Origin: Chenopodium formosanum
Taxonomy: Eukaryota; Streptophyta; Magnoliopsida; Caryophyllales; Amaranthaceae
Length of the DNA stretch: 64,000 nt
Direction: 5' to 3'
Assembly (NCBI GenBank): GCA_024500155.1
Contig: CM044874.1
Span: 65,458,795-65,522,794, forward strand
Shown: one piece after another, positions 46,862 through 59,750 of the stretch
Position numbering within the stretch: the stretch's first letter is position 1
Layout: the number at the start of each line of letters is the position of its first letter
Notes under the pieces: model-generated
Told to the model about the DNA's origin: nothing
Databases searched by the model: none
What the model saw: the letters and a program-made list of their open reading frames with translations, nothing else
Program-made: the position numbers and the translations under genes

Positions 46862-49281
46862 TATAACACCCCCAAATCTCCCTCTACGGAATTACCAGTA
46901 TAATACGTATAATTATACCGTAGAGATAGACTTGGGCGTGTTACCGCCGCGTGATTACGCAAGGCTACTCAAAATACTTAACTCAATAACAAAACTTTGC
47001 AGCAAAAACTTCAATATTCCTCTTTATTAATAATTATAAAAATAGTAACATTGTCATGAATATTCTAAATAAAGACAAGACCAACATTCCTAAACTAGGT
47101 GAAGCAAATCCTGGGACTCTCATATGCTCATTCATGACTCCACTTGAAAATAGTCAACACTGCTTACCATTACGGTAAACAGGGCGAACCAAAACAAATA
47201 AGAAATACAGATTAGCAAATTATGCTAAGTACGATAAGTGCAAGATAATGTAAACTCAATTTATTTGCAAACATGCTTTTAAAACAAATTCCAATAAATA
47301 ATCCAATAATTCCAAAACTCATGATTCACAACCAATTCCAATGATTCAACATTCAAAATAATTGATAAACCAATTCCTTTAAATTAAAAATCCAATTCCT
47401 TTTTGAACCAATTTCTTTAAATTCAATTCCTCACCCAAGTGTGCACACCCCCCAAGCTAGTCTCCTTATATTACAAGGCTATTCTTGAGGAAAGATTAGG
47501 TCTTACAAAGTCCATTTTCTTATCAATAAACCAAATCCGCATAGTGGGATTACCAACATTCTTATAAAGCATTAATAATAATAATTCAATGGTTCAATAA
47601 ATCCTTTTAGTAATTCCAATATAATTCAAACTCCTTCCACAAACTTTCAAAATCAAAACCTGTTAAATAAATACTTGAGAATCAAATCTCATATTAATAC
47701 TTTTCAAAATCAATAACTCTTCCTTGAAAAACCTTCTATTTAATTCAATAAACTTTTCAAATCAATTCCTTTAAACATGATAAGTAATTCGATGAAACCA
47801 TTCAAAACATGATTTAAAAATCAATCGTTAAAAATACTTTTTTTTAAAAAAATATTAAAATCAATACCTCCAAACATACTTTATTTCATAAATCATAATT
47901 CAATTCAATCACCAATCAAGTCATGTAAAAACATGATATTCAAACCAATAACTATTGAAGGTATCTAGCCACCTAAACGTACCTTGCTCCTTGCTTAGCA
48001 AACACACCAAAAGAACCTCATAGCAAAACACACCAAAAGAAACTCAAGAATCTTGATCGAACACACCCTACAAATAAATATAACCTTAATCAATATAAGG
48101 TTAACAAATAAATAAAAACCCCCAACTATATGTACATGAACCTTTTAAATTAATTTCTCATAAACATCATTAAAAAAAATAATTTTATATAATTAATACT
48201 ACTCATAATAATTTTTATAAATCCCCCATAATAACAATAATAATACTTTAATAAGAGAAGAGAAGAAGAAAAGATAAGAAAACAAGAAAGAGAGAAGTAT
48301 TGGATTTGCGTTGGAAAGAATAGGCAGAACTTGCAGAGGCTATAACTCCTTCAATATAACTCAGAATTGGGTGATTATTGAGCCTAACCTCAAGGATTTG
48401 TTGAGAGGAACAATCTTATGTGAAATGTCAATCCCAAAAACTGACCAGAAGTGCCCAAAATTAACTTCAAAGATAAACGGGATAATTTGTGTAAAATTGA
48501 GGAGAAGAAAAGAAGAGAATTGGTGTGAAGAATGTGAGAGGTATGAAGGGGTATTTATAGGCTAGTATGAGCATGAATTATGGTAGGAAAATGTAGGAAG
48601 AATTATGATAATTAGGGTTTAAGAGATTACTTGGAGAAGTGAGTAAAGAATTAAGGAAAGTTTGGATATTAAGGTGATTGTGTATACTTGAAGATGGAAT
48701 GTATGTATGTCATGAAAAATAATAAGGAAATTAGAATTACTTGGGGAATAATCAAGATTAACAAAAGGCAAGAGAATATGATGATTGGGTACTAAAAAGA
48801 TAGATGGAGAATTAGAATTAAGGAAAATAGGAGATTCCCTTACTAGTATTTAGGAAGATTTTGCTCGGTTTAAGGAATAAAAATAATTGTATAATAATAT
48901 AGAATAAATAAATAATTAATTAATTAATTAAATACCAATTATTTACCAATAAATAATCAAGAAAAAACAGATTTTCCATACATGGAAAATCCGAAATTCC
49001 TTAGCTCTTTATTGGAAATTTTCGGCCATAATAATTAATTTATAAAATATTAATTTTCTTTAATTAAAATATCCAAAATATGTAAATAATCCGGTTTTTA
49101 AAATAAGATAAATGGATAATAAATCTTATCCAAAATAATAATTAGATTTCAAAATACTATTGGCGCCAAAATTCAAATATTATTTTGGCTCCAAATAATA
49201 AATTTACTAAAATACCCTTTTTAAAAAATAATTCCTAATTAATTAATTAGGAAAATACGTGTGAAAATACGGGGTATTACA
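46862..49281. mobile_element. Solo LTR, 2.4 kb, TSD GCTGC
   Basis: Starts TATAACACCCCC (TG mutated to TA; unit 1 keeps TGTAACACCCCC) and ends GGGGTATTACA, flanked by GCTGC at 46857-46861 and 49282-49286. No coding domains. It shares its terminus with 12506-14505, but the interior differs, so it is a related family rather than the same one. Confidence 0.85.
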
Positions 49282-50851
49282 GCTGCGATATGGGAAGAGG
49301 TATGGGCTACCGGCGAAGGGGTTTCGCCCATCTCCTCCCTCTTTCCCCCCTTAAACCACCACCCTAAAACCCCAAAATCGAAATCCCCAAAATCAAAACC
49401 CAATATTTAATAGGATTTTTAATTGGAAAAATTGCACACAATAATCCGAATTTTTCCTCATTCACCGAAAAAAAATCCCTACTTTTGATTATTTTTTAAT
49501 AACCCGAACTTTAACTTCAATTTGCTTCTAGCAGTCCCAAGTGACCGAAAACCTGATGAATAGGTAAAATAAAAATTGATTTATGTCGAAAATTAAGTAA
49601 AATAATGAAATTAAAATTAATCATATATAAATAAATAAACAAACAAACTCAAACCCAGCCTCCGGCAGTCTGTCGGCCACCCCCTCCATCTCCCCCTCCC
49701 CCTCCGATCCCCCACCAGCACTCAACCACCACCCACTCAAGTGCCAATATCATATCCCATCCCCTCGTCGGGCGTCTTTTCCTCCTCCCCATTCTTGCAA
49801 ACCAACAAAAAAACTCAACCTTCAATGGTAACTTAAACACCACCATCTCAAGTTACACATTGCGACCCCAGCATTCCGCTCCCAAGGTCGCCTAAACTCA
49901 GCAATTACATCGAAACCTTTTATCATAAACTTATACGTTGTGTGAAATTTGATAATCATGAACCAAATTGAACCCATAATGAGACAATTTTGTTCATTCT
50001 CTTCAAATTCAATTTAATTTCTATACACTTTAAAAAAATCAATTTATTACAATTTATACTTTTCTAAAATGCCTGCTAGTCTCAAACTCTCAAACAAATG
50101 CACTTGAATGATGAATTCTTCTCTTGTTCAACAACTTCGAAAAAAAAGTCAAGAATCATGAACCGAATTCCTTGGCCCCTACATGCCTACATGGTGGGTG
50201 GGTTTATTTATTATTTATTTATTTTTTTTTTTTTTTGATAACTAATTAAACAATTATTCTAAAATTTACAAATTTTTCACCAAATGCCCTTGAGTTATTT
50301 TTTACTGACCACATACCCATGAAATTTTTCAAATTCACCATATACACTTGAGTTTTTAAAAAAATATCATGACATGTCGTTGATGACTAGCTAACAACTA
50401 TTAATTCCGTTTTTCCACGTGAAAGCATGTTATAGGTTATTGTTTAGATTAATTAATTATTAAAAAAACTTTATAAAATTTTGAATAAAAAAAAAAAAAA
50501 TTCACGTGCCACCAGCGAGCCACCTTAGCCCAACCACATCCCCACAATCGCCACCCAGCCATCTTCCCCACCGCCGACGCCTAGTCCTCCTCTTCACTGC
50601 ACCGACACCACCATCCTCTAAACCATGCGCCAGAACCCGCCCAGAACCACCATACCCCTTCCCTTCTCTTCAATTGTAAAAACCCCTCTCCGATTTTCCA
50701 CCTTAGGCAAACATTAGGAAACCACCCCAAAACCTATTCGTCGGCAGCCCAAGTCCCCCCTCCATGACGTCGCCGCCTACCTTAGCCAAAATTCACCGAC
50801 CCGAAACCGTTTTACCCTAAAATCGAAACCCTAAAAATCAAAATCTATGTG
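49282..50851. other. Unit 2 spacer, no gene seen
   Basis: The first 345 bp are lost in unit 1; the rest matches 20118-21092. C-rich patches at 49650-49870 and 50500-50820. Confidence 0.5.
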
Positions 50852-52790
50852 TAGGGAATATTTCAAGCATCATAACCCTAAGCTTGAACCCCACTGTGAT
50901 CATACACTAAAGTATAGTGGCGTCTAAAAGGAAAGAAAAGAGAGCAAAAAGAGTCGCCAACAAGTTTTAGGAACTTGTAAACCGTTCACGAAGTGAAGGT
51001 TACACCCCTTAACGATCCATGAGATCGTCAACTCCAAAAGGTCTTGAACCAAATAGGGTTCGGGGATGAGGGTACGAATCCAATCTACAAAAGAAAGGAC
51101 CCGCCCTATAAAATAGGCCTTTATTTTATTCTACTCGTATTCATGTGCGCTTTCTGACTAACATACAATCATTATATTAATCCCAAACCTGTTTAATCTA
51201 TGTTGGTTGAATATTAATGCACAAATAAATCTATTATTGGCAATCACTTGAATTAAAATCATATTAGCTTAAACCAAATTATTAATTATCTTATTAAGCG
51301 TGATTTCAAGTACAAATTTCCTTTAACATGCATAAAAGGCGTGATCAAGCAATAACAACAATATACCAAGCAACATAATAATAATCATAATAATCATAGT
51401 AATAATAAAGCTTAAATATAATAGCAAGACCCTAGGCATGATACTAACAAGATTAATAACAAATACTAGCATGTCACTAAACAATAAAAATCAAAGATTT
51501 AGACCTAACATGATACTAACATGTTAACATGATATTAGAAAGAATAAAAGGCACCCTAAACATGATTCTAGAAAGCATTAAAAATATCCTAACATGATAC
51601 TAGAAAGCATAAATAACACCCTAACATGATACTAGAAAGCATAAATAACACCCTAACATGATACTAGGAATTAAACAAATCTAAGCATGCTTTCTACATT
51701 GAATTAATATAGGGAGTAAGCTAATTACTTACTTTGAAGCCTTGTACCTCTTTCTAATAACAAAATACAAGCGTTAGTAAACTTCAATGAAAATAATAAA
51801 TCAAAAAATTAAATTAAATAAATTGAAAGAAAGAGTTAAAAAAGTTTAGACTAGATTTGGGACTAAACCCTCAGAAAAGTATAAACCTGTAGGCGTCGTT
51901 CGAAGTGCGCCTATGTTAAAGCATGGTGTGAATATGCATGGCACTCATAGGAAGTGGGAATTGACATATACAATAGGGACAAGGAAAGTAGGGAGCCGCC
52001 AATTGCAACAAGTTTTTTAGGAACTTGTAAACCGTTCACGGATCATAAAAGGCAACCTTGATTAAGGGACAACGATAGAAAACAACGATTGACCGGTGAA
52101 AGTTACACCCCATTCATAATCCATGAGATTAATAACTCCAAATGGTTCGAAATTACGAAAGGAGGATCAGTGATGATGGTACGAAGTGAGTCATGGAGTC
52201 ACATTCGCCCGTATTGGCCTCTACTCGATTCTTATAATGAAAAGTATTCCTGCGATCTCAAAGGCATGTAAACAAAGATTCAATTTGCTCCAAACTATTA
52301 TTATGCTATATTGGTTGAATATTAATGCAACATATAATTCTAATCATTAGTGATCACTTGATTAAATAATAAGATTAAAGGAACCTAAACCGGTTGTCCA
52401 AATTATCTTATTAAGCGTTATATTCAATTACATATTCCCTTTAACATGCAATATGGTGATCATAATAACAATAGAATAAACATTAATATTGGAAGAAATT
52501 CAACAATAATAGCATTAGTCAAATCAAATAATAATAAACCCTAATCATGATACTAGCAACATAAAATAAAATAAGTAATTAAATTAATTAATTACTCACA
52601 TTCCGCGCGTTCCTTTAAATTGCTACATCATGAATAAATTTTTAGTAACTTCAATAAAAATATAAATCAAATGAAATTAAATTAAATAAAGAGTAGAGTT
52701 GATTTGGTCCAAACCCTCAGTTAATTATACCTTTCACGCCTTGGTTTAAGTATAGAACCTCGGGTCAAGTATGGACTCATTGGAGTTCTT
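50852..52790. mobile_element. Degenerate LTR fragments related to the 24777 LTR (unit 2)
   Basis: Copy of 21093-22990, with the same restart of LTR blocks at about 52000. Confidence 0.65.
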
Positions 52791-53147
52791 AAGGGAAATA
52801 TTATGGAAGAATATGGTGGCTAGAATTTAGGTTTAAGCCACTTTTATTACTAATTGGTGTTTTCTAGTGTTTTCGTAGATTTGGTTGACTTTTGCAGGGA
52901 TTTATGCTTTTGGAGTATTTTCCCGAGATATTTTGGAGCAATCACGAACATTGGAGAAGCACGACCAGACTCTATAGCCCAGGGCCAGTTAGAGCCATCG
53001 AACCGGTGATTAAGGGCTCGGTATAGGTGATACCAGGGCATTTGGACCGAGTATTCAAGACCGGAAGAGGAAATCCAGATTGGCCCGAAGAATTGGAGCC
53101 CAATCGTAGTCCAAATATTGGCCCAAATGAGTCGCCTAGTCAAAGAG

Positions 53148-53275
53148 GCTGGCGCCCGGCCGGGCGGGAGAAGCTTAGGCTGGCGCCCGGTGACGTGCCC
53201 GGCCGGGCGCGAGTTTAGTATTAGGGAGCAAATAAGGTGCGCCCGATCGGGCAATGCCTTGCCCGATTGGGCGCG
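53148..53275. repeat. GC-rich palindrome cluster
   Basis: GCCCGGCCGGGC occurs twice, GCCCGATCGGGC once and GCCCGATTGGGC once, along with GGCGCCCGG words, inside AT-rich LTR-like DNA. Confidence 0.8.
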
Positions 53276-54311
53276 TGTATTTATTAGTTGACGCTTAACG
53301 TCGTTTTAATTTGTTTTAGTTTAGGATTTTTGTACGGAGTATAAATACTCCTCCGTGATACGATTTTAATATCTCTTCTTCTCTTTTTTTTTACTCTTTC
53401 TTTAATCTCTTAATTGTTCTCTTAGATTTCTTTCTCCAAAAACCTTTGTTCTTAATGCACTCTTAATTCCATATTATTTGGTAACGATTTCTCTTCCCTT
53501 AATCTTAGTTGTTTATTGGGAAATTCTCTATGGTAAACCTTAAATTATTACTTTTCTCAGTGGTAAACACTACTTTTTTAAAATGTCTATGGTAAACCTC
53601 AATTTATATTGTTAAGCTAATGGTAAAATCTTAATCCTCACCCCAACCATGGTTAAGGCTGTTTTTTTAAAAAAAAAAACTGAAGTTACATAATTGGCCC
53701 TATTAATTTTCCTTCAACCACTTATGTCTAATCAAAAGGCATCGACTTTGATTCAATTACTCAGTTCGAATATTAGAAGAGAGAGAATGATGAATTCTTG
53801 AACTTTTATTTAGTTTGAAAAATTTAGGGCTTGAAATTTCTGGGTTTTGGGTATTTTTTTAGTATAGAATTTTGTCTGGGTTAAAGCGATTAATCGAGGT
53901 AAATTTCGGAGGAGTTTTTCTCAAAACTGGGAGATAATTTGCGAGGAATTGCGATTGGTTTTAAGGTGGAAATTTGTCGACGATTGTTGGTTAGTGAACA
54001 AAGTTCGATCTTTTGAAGCTTTACACTGCTAATAGTGAGAGTTGAAGTTAGGTATGTGTCGAATTTTTCTTCGCATTATATTGTGCTCTGTTTATGGGTT
54101 GTGATAATCAATGTGTAAATGCTGGATTGTTAAATATTGCTTGTTGTTAATCAAAATTGATGGAGTTGATATTGTCTCTGATTTATGTGTTGGAATTGCA
54201 TGATTGTGTTGCAAAGGTTGTTGTCTATGATGTGCTTTCTGTGAAGGTTATTGTTCTTAGCCAAGTAATGATTAGTGATTACTTGTTGTTTATTTGTGTG
54301 TTTGTTGCAGA

Positions 54312-55982
54312 ATGGTTGAAAAAAAAGTACTACAGTTTCAATATAGGGGTGTAGATGTGTCTATTGTGGTTGATGATACAGATTAGGTGAATTTGATAGA
54401 CCTTATTGTGGAGTATTGGGAAAAAGAAAAAGAAAGTAATGTTGAAACACCCCTAAATCCCACATTTGCCTATGTGTACAAAATGAAACATGTGAGTCTT
54501 CAGAGTGATAGTGATTTGATGAAAATGTTTGTAAACTTGCCTGAGAAGAAAGAGATTTATATATGGGTAGGGGATGATTTTAAAGACACTAAGGTTGTTG
54601 CTGCAGCTAGATTACTTGTTAAGGGAAAGAATCCAATTGTTGAACCTGACCAAGCTAAAGTGGTGTCTAAGGCTACTGCTACTGCTAGCAAAAAAATGAC
54701 TCCTAGAAAGAACAAAGTTCCTAAATTGGTTGAAGCAGCAGTGGTGTCTAAGGATGAATTTGATAAGCATGTTCAGGGGTTAGGTAGTAAACAAGTAGTT
54801 GAAACTGAGTTTCAAAACTATGATCCAGATGAAACTTGGCTTGATCTTGAGATTAGACTACAAGAAGAGATGGATATAGACAGGGTGAGAGGGAAAAGAG
54901 GGGGTAGAGGGATAGGAAGGGGTAGGGGGAGAGGAAGAGGGTCTGGTAAAGGAAGGGGAGAAATTGGGACACAAACACAAACTGAGATTGCAATAGATAT
55001 TGAAACACAAAATCAGATTCAGAGAGAGATTGAAATACTAAATCAGATTCAGAGAGGGATTGAAGCACAAAATGAGCTTGAGAGAGAGATTAAAACACAA
55101 AATGTGATTGACAGAGAGATTCAAACACAAACTGAGCTTCAGAGAGAGAATGAAACACAAGTTGGGACCCACATACAGATTCTAACATTGTCTGGTATTG
55201 AAACTGAGAGAGGTAGAGGGAGGGGGAGGGGGAGAGGTGGAAGGACAGAAAGTGGTAGAGGGAGAGGGAGAGGGAGAGGGAGGGTTAATCCACTAGAGTC
55301 TTGGTTCACCATCACCCCTACCCCATGGCAACCTCAACAAAGTGACCAAGCTGATACTAACCAAGTCCATGAGTACCAAGCACCAACTGAATTGATAATC
55401 CAGAACTTACAACCCCAACCATCATCTCAAACACTTATACAACCCTTGAAGAATGTGGGAGAGTTTGGTACTGGAGTCTCTTCTACCTCTTCTAGAGTCT
55501 CAGCCTTTTTCCAGAGAAGACTGCCTAGGACAACTGCAAAAAGGAGAGGCATTGTGATCAGCCCTAGCACTAGTGGAGATGATAGTGATGTGAACAATTT
55601 GAGTGCTGGTGGGGATAACATGAGAAGACTTCCTAGGAGCACTGCTATAAGGAGAGGCATTGTGATCAGCACAAGGACTAGTGGAGGGGAAAGTGATGTG
55701 AATAATATGGGAGGGGGAGAAGTGTCTATTAATTTAGGAGAGGACAATGAGAATGGAAGTTTGCTTTTGCTCAATGATGAGGATGGTAAGGTTGATGATG
55801 CAGATGACACATACAACCCAGATGATTACATGGAACCTGAGACAGATGATGAGAGTGTTGAAGAAGAAGAGATATTTGAGAAAGATGATGATGTGCCTAA
55901 GATTGTAGATAGTTATGATCCATTTGAGGATCTTGATTTTGAGTGTGAGAAGTATGAAGATAATTACTTGACCAGGTTATAA
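54312..55982 (+). pseudogene. MULE transposase, N-terminal part (one nonsense codon)
   Basis: ATG at 54312 lies just after a CAG acceptor at 54310. TAG at 54384-54386 interrupts; the same frame then runs 531 codons from 54387. The N-terminal 100 residues resemble the PB1-like domain preceding many plant MuDR transposases. Two RG-rich tracts (about 54880-54960 and 55200-55280) flank five to six repeats of a 10-residue unit with E, I, Q and T. The C-terminal third is serine-rich and then acidic. A frameshift near 55965 separates it from the DNA-binding domain in the next ORF. Confidence 0.7.
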
Positions 55983-55993
55983 ACAATGGTGAA

Positions 55994-56917
55994 GTGTACA
56001 AAGATGAGGGATTTGGGAAGATTGTGCTTAAAGAGTGGCAGTTGTTCACTGATAAGCAACATCTTAGGGATGTTGTTAGAGATTATTGCATCCAATGTGG
56101 GTTTGCTGTAATTGTGGACTATGCTAGCAACTTAAGGTATGGTGCTAGATGTTCAGATGTGCATTGTGGCTGGAAGTTACATGCATCAGTTCTTGCAGAT
56201 GGTACAACATGGGCCATCAAAACCATTCACAACCCAAAACATACATGCCAAGGGCTAGACTCCAGAAATAACATGGTGAATGTTAGATGGGCTAAGAGAG
56301 TGTTGTTGGAAGACATCGGGGCAAATAATGATATCCCTGCCAAGTCTCTTAATGATTTGCTATTTCAGAGATATGGAGTTCATATGGCTCTCAGCACCTT
56401 GTCAGGCTTGCCATGGAAACATGCAATGAGGGCCATACTACATGCTAATGATGACCCTAGACAGTACATTAGTGAGTGGTACTCAATCAGAAGGTACAAG
56501 CTCACTTATGGCAACTCTATCAAGGCTGTACCTGATGTAGAACACTGGCCTGAAACTCAGTACCCAGAATTAGCCCCACCAGCTATGGCAAGAGGGATTG
56601 TAGGGCCTGCTAGAAATAGAAGAAGAGAAGAAGGAGAGCAAGCTAAAGGCAAGAGATTTAGGACTGTCAGATGTGGTAAATACCAACAGTTTGGGCATAA
56701 CTCACAAACTTGCCAAGGTGGCTTGACTGGGAAGGAGAAGGCTGCATTGAGTCATGAAACAGGTGCTCAGGCCAAGAAGCAAACAAAGAGGAAGGCAAAA
56801 GGGGTTTCAGCAAGCCAACCAGACCCTACAACTGATGCTAATTCCTCACAGCCCATAAAGATGTCCCCAAGGAATAAGAAGGCAAGAACAGGAGTTTCAG
56901 CATCACAACCTGTTTGA
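55994..56917 (+). pseudogene. MULE transposase, DNA-binding and C-terminal parts; catalytic core deleted
   Basis: An intact 307-residue ORF. Residues about 8-90 are the MuDR DNA-binding domain (RDYCIQCGFAV; CSDVHCGWKLHAS; HNPKHTC). After about residue 135 the reading passes directly into the SWIM-finger end (GLPWKHAMRAI) and the EWYSIRRYKLTYG segment that normally lies several hundred residues later. The whole DDE catalytic domain and the first half of SWIM are missing, yet the frame stays open. The SWIM cysteine of the usual PCKH is tryptophan, and the zinc knuckle near 56670 reads CGKYQQFGHNSQTC with a lost second cysteine. It could bind TIRs but not transpose. A repressor-like role is speculation. 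Confidence 0.82.
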
Positions 56918-57258
56918 TCATGTCATATTCATCTCAATAGTCTAGTTTTTTTTTTTTGGGCATGTATTAGATGACAGTGGCACTGTGGTATCTTTTTTTG
57001 GACATGTATTATTCTTTTTGGACAGAATTGTTTGAAATCAGATAGTTATGGTCTTTGAAGTATATGGAATATATGTGCTACTTGTTATGCCTTACATTCC
57101 TTCAATGCTATTTTGGTCTTTGAAGTATATGAATATGTTGTTCAAGCAATGCTATTTTGGACACAGATCAAACAACCATTGATAGAAATGGGAATTTTTT
57201 TCATTAATAAAGGGATACATTACATTCTTTCTTCAAACATAACCATAATCAAACTACA

Positions 57259-57615
57259 TTAAATCGCAACGTAAAACAAAATGAAATACATAATAACAAC
57301 TACTGTCACAATCACTTTAATGAAATTAACCAATTCATCAAGCCTCCCAATAACAGCAACACCACCACCTTGTTCAGCCCCAATTTCAGTAGCACCATGT
57401 CTAATAATGTCCTCTTCCTTCACCCAAGCAAAGAAATCACAACTCCTGCACTTGAAGAATAATCTTCGAGGATTCTTCGCAATCTCTAAGACCTTCACAC
57501 CAGCGATTTTGGAGGGAACACATTGACATCGAACAAGCTTCACCCAACCTATCCTATCTTCCATGGTTATTGGTTTCAAAGAGGAGGAAGAAGAACGCGA
57601 AGTTGACATGCTCAT
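57259..57615 (-). CDS. GRF-type zinc-finger protein with C-terminal membrane segment
   Basis: An intact 118-residue ORF from ATG at 57615, inside the MULE and convergent to its transposase. After a serine-rich N-terminus, residues 30-70 form a GRF-like zinc finger: cysteines at about 30/32, 56 and 59, the NPRRLFFKC block and the FFAWV block. Residues about 97-117 are a hydrophobic helix ending the protein. GRF fingers bind single-stranded nucleic acid in several DNA-processing enzymes. Small plant proteins of this GRF-plus-helix form are, to my knowledge, uncharacterised. Its place recalls mudrB, the second convergent gene of maize MuDR, but no similarity is claimed. It may be an element accessory gene or a captured host gene. 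Confidence 0.75.
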   Translation of the reverse strand: MSMSTSRSSSSSLKPITMEDRIGWVKLVRCQCVPSKIAGVKVLEIAKNPRRLFFKCRSCDFFAWVKEEDIIRHGATEIGAEQGGGVAVIGRLDELVNFIKVIVTVVVIMYFILFYVAI

Positions 57616-58861
57616 TCAATTGGGGATTTGCACAAAATCGACAGAGTAATTGGAATTGAAAAAATTAGGGTTCATAAAAGGGGGAAAATTGGGGGAAAAT
57701 TAGGGGAATCGATTTAAGAGGGAAATGGGTATTTACAGTTGGAGGAAAATGTGAATTAAGGTTAAATCAGTCATTACCTGTATAGTTAACTAGGGTTAGA
57801 GTATAAATTACCTAATTATGTCAATAATTTTACCATTAGATTAGCAATATAAATTGAGGTTTACCATAGACATTTTAAAAAGGTAGTGTTTACCACAGAG
57901 AAAAGTAATAAGTTAAGGTTTACCATTGAGAATTTCCCTTGTTTATTTTATTCCTTTCATCATGATTTATTTTATTGCTTTGATTAGTTTAGTTTTTAAT
58001 ATGTGTGAGTAGTTTTATTTCTAGGGTTTAAGGGGATCCATAAATAATATGAAGGGGTAATTTGTTGTTGTTAAAATGCTAGATTAATTTCCTATTGATT
58101 GATTTAATGCTCTGTTACTAGATTAGGCCTGATCTTTTATGCATGAGTTTGACAATATTGATACGACAGATGAGAATTGATGTTTAGGTCTAGTTTCAAT
58201 AGGCAGATTAATTTATAAATGGTTAAGTCGAGATCCGAGAGATGAGATTTAATACCGGTAAATTAATTATGTGATTGTAATACGTAGCGAAAGCCCTTTA
58301 CAATCTGGTTAATTGATGTATTGATGATTGACTATTATTGATTATTGGTATTACATGATAATTTCTTATTGAATTGTTTTAACGTTTTACAATTACGGCT
58401 TGTAAAAGTATAGCAATATTGAATTGATGAATCGAGCAGATGTTAATTTGATATTAAAGGCTATTTTCAATAAGAACTTAGATCTAGTAAATTACGAGAG
58501 CTTGTTAGATCTATGTTGATTAATAAATTGCGAGAGCCTGTTAATCATGTTATTTATGCAATGTCAATGATTGATTACTATGTTTTATCCTGGAGTATTA
58601 TTTATTGGTGAACCTATGCCCTAGATCCTTTTATATATTGTTTTCTCCCTATTCTCAATCTTCGTAGTTTAGTTTAATATTCAACTTATATATTGGTTAC
58701 TTCATAATCTAGAGTATATTAGTTAATTAGGAATAGAAAGACTTGTTTCCCTGTGGAGTTCGACCCTACTTCCATATCTACTTTAGTTAGAGGACTTACG
58801 AATTACTTTTGATTTGGGGATACGACTTTACCCTTTCAGGACTCGTCGACAAGGCTTCCAG

Positions 58862-59750
58862 TAGGGCTATCAAAAGTTGACACGACACTACAACCCGAAA
58901 CGAACCCGACATGAAATAACCGGGTTTGGGTAAAAAATTCTCAACCCGTTTAAATATTTGGGTCGACACAAACACGACACGTAATTAAACGGGTTAGGTT
59001 TGGGTTGAAATTTTCAACCCGAAACCGACACACATAACACGATTATGTAATTGGGTTGAACGACAACCCGTTAACACGAACCCGACGTGCTCAACCCGAT
59101 TATTAAGTAGTAGAAAAAGAAACCTGAATTTTTTATTCTAAACTTTTTTTTTGAACATTATTCAAAACTTGTACTGTACTGGTTGTAGAATTTAGCATTG
59201 GCGCTCTGCTGCCGCTATATTTAAATTTTGGGGATTGTTTGGCGGTTTAATTTGGCGGCAAATACTTTTTTTTTTTTTTAACTTTTTTACATTTCACTTA
59301 TCCACTTTAGTGGATTCTAGATAGTACTTAGTTATTTTTTATTTAATTAATCATATATGTAATCCATAAAATTAAGCACTGATGCATGTTTTAGAAGTTG
59401 TCATTTTGAAGGTTGGGACTTGGGACAACTCTTATGTATTGGTTGGGTTGCTAAAACCACTATCTTTATGTTCTTGTAGCATCTTTTGACAAAATCTGTA
59501 GCTTTAATCTCTTTTATTATCGTTAATGATGTATGTCTTTTTAACTATTATGTTGAATATTAATTAATTTATTATATATTATGTGGGTTAAAAGGTTACA
59601 CAGCTAGGTAACCCGTTTAATAAATGGGTTAGGTTTGGGTCAAGGGTTTTCAACCCGTTTAATAAATGGGTTATGTTTGGGTCAAGGGTTTTTCAACCCG
59701 TTTAATATTGACACGAACACGAACACGACACGACACATTTGACAGCCCTA
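58862..59750. mobile_element. hAT-like non-autonomous element, uninterrupted copy
   Basis: 889 bp, TIR TAGGGCTATCAAA (58862) and its inverse TAGGGCTGTCAAA ending at 59750; flanks GCTTCCAG (58854-58861) and GCTTCCAC (59751-59758). Shows the sequence into which the large LTR element inserted in unit 1 (near 59208). Contains ACCCGTTTAA-rich repeats and no transposase. Confidence 0.85.

Larger units (their letters stand above)
53518..57938. mobile_element. MULE with 9-bp TSD, unit 2 only
   Basis: TIRs of about 115 bp (53518-53633 and 57823-57938; outer word GGGAAATTCTC) are close to identical. TTGTTTATT flanks both sides (53509-53517, 57939-57947), and unit 1 near 23530 shows the empty site. The plus strand carries a MuDR-type transposase lacking its catalytic core; the minus strand carries a small GRF zinc-finger gene, the two converging. 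A leader intron is likely at 54052-54310. Confidence 0.92.
52791..58861. mobile_element. LTR-like sequence of another Ty3-type family (unit 2), split by a MULE
   Basis: Copy of 22991-24413. It retains the block 53111-53340 with GC palindromes missing from unit 1 and is interrupted by the MULE at 53518-57938. Weak family call. Confidence 0.4.
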
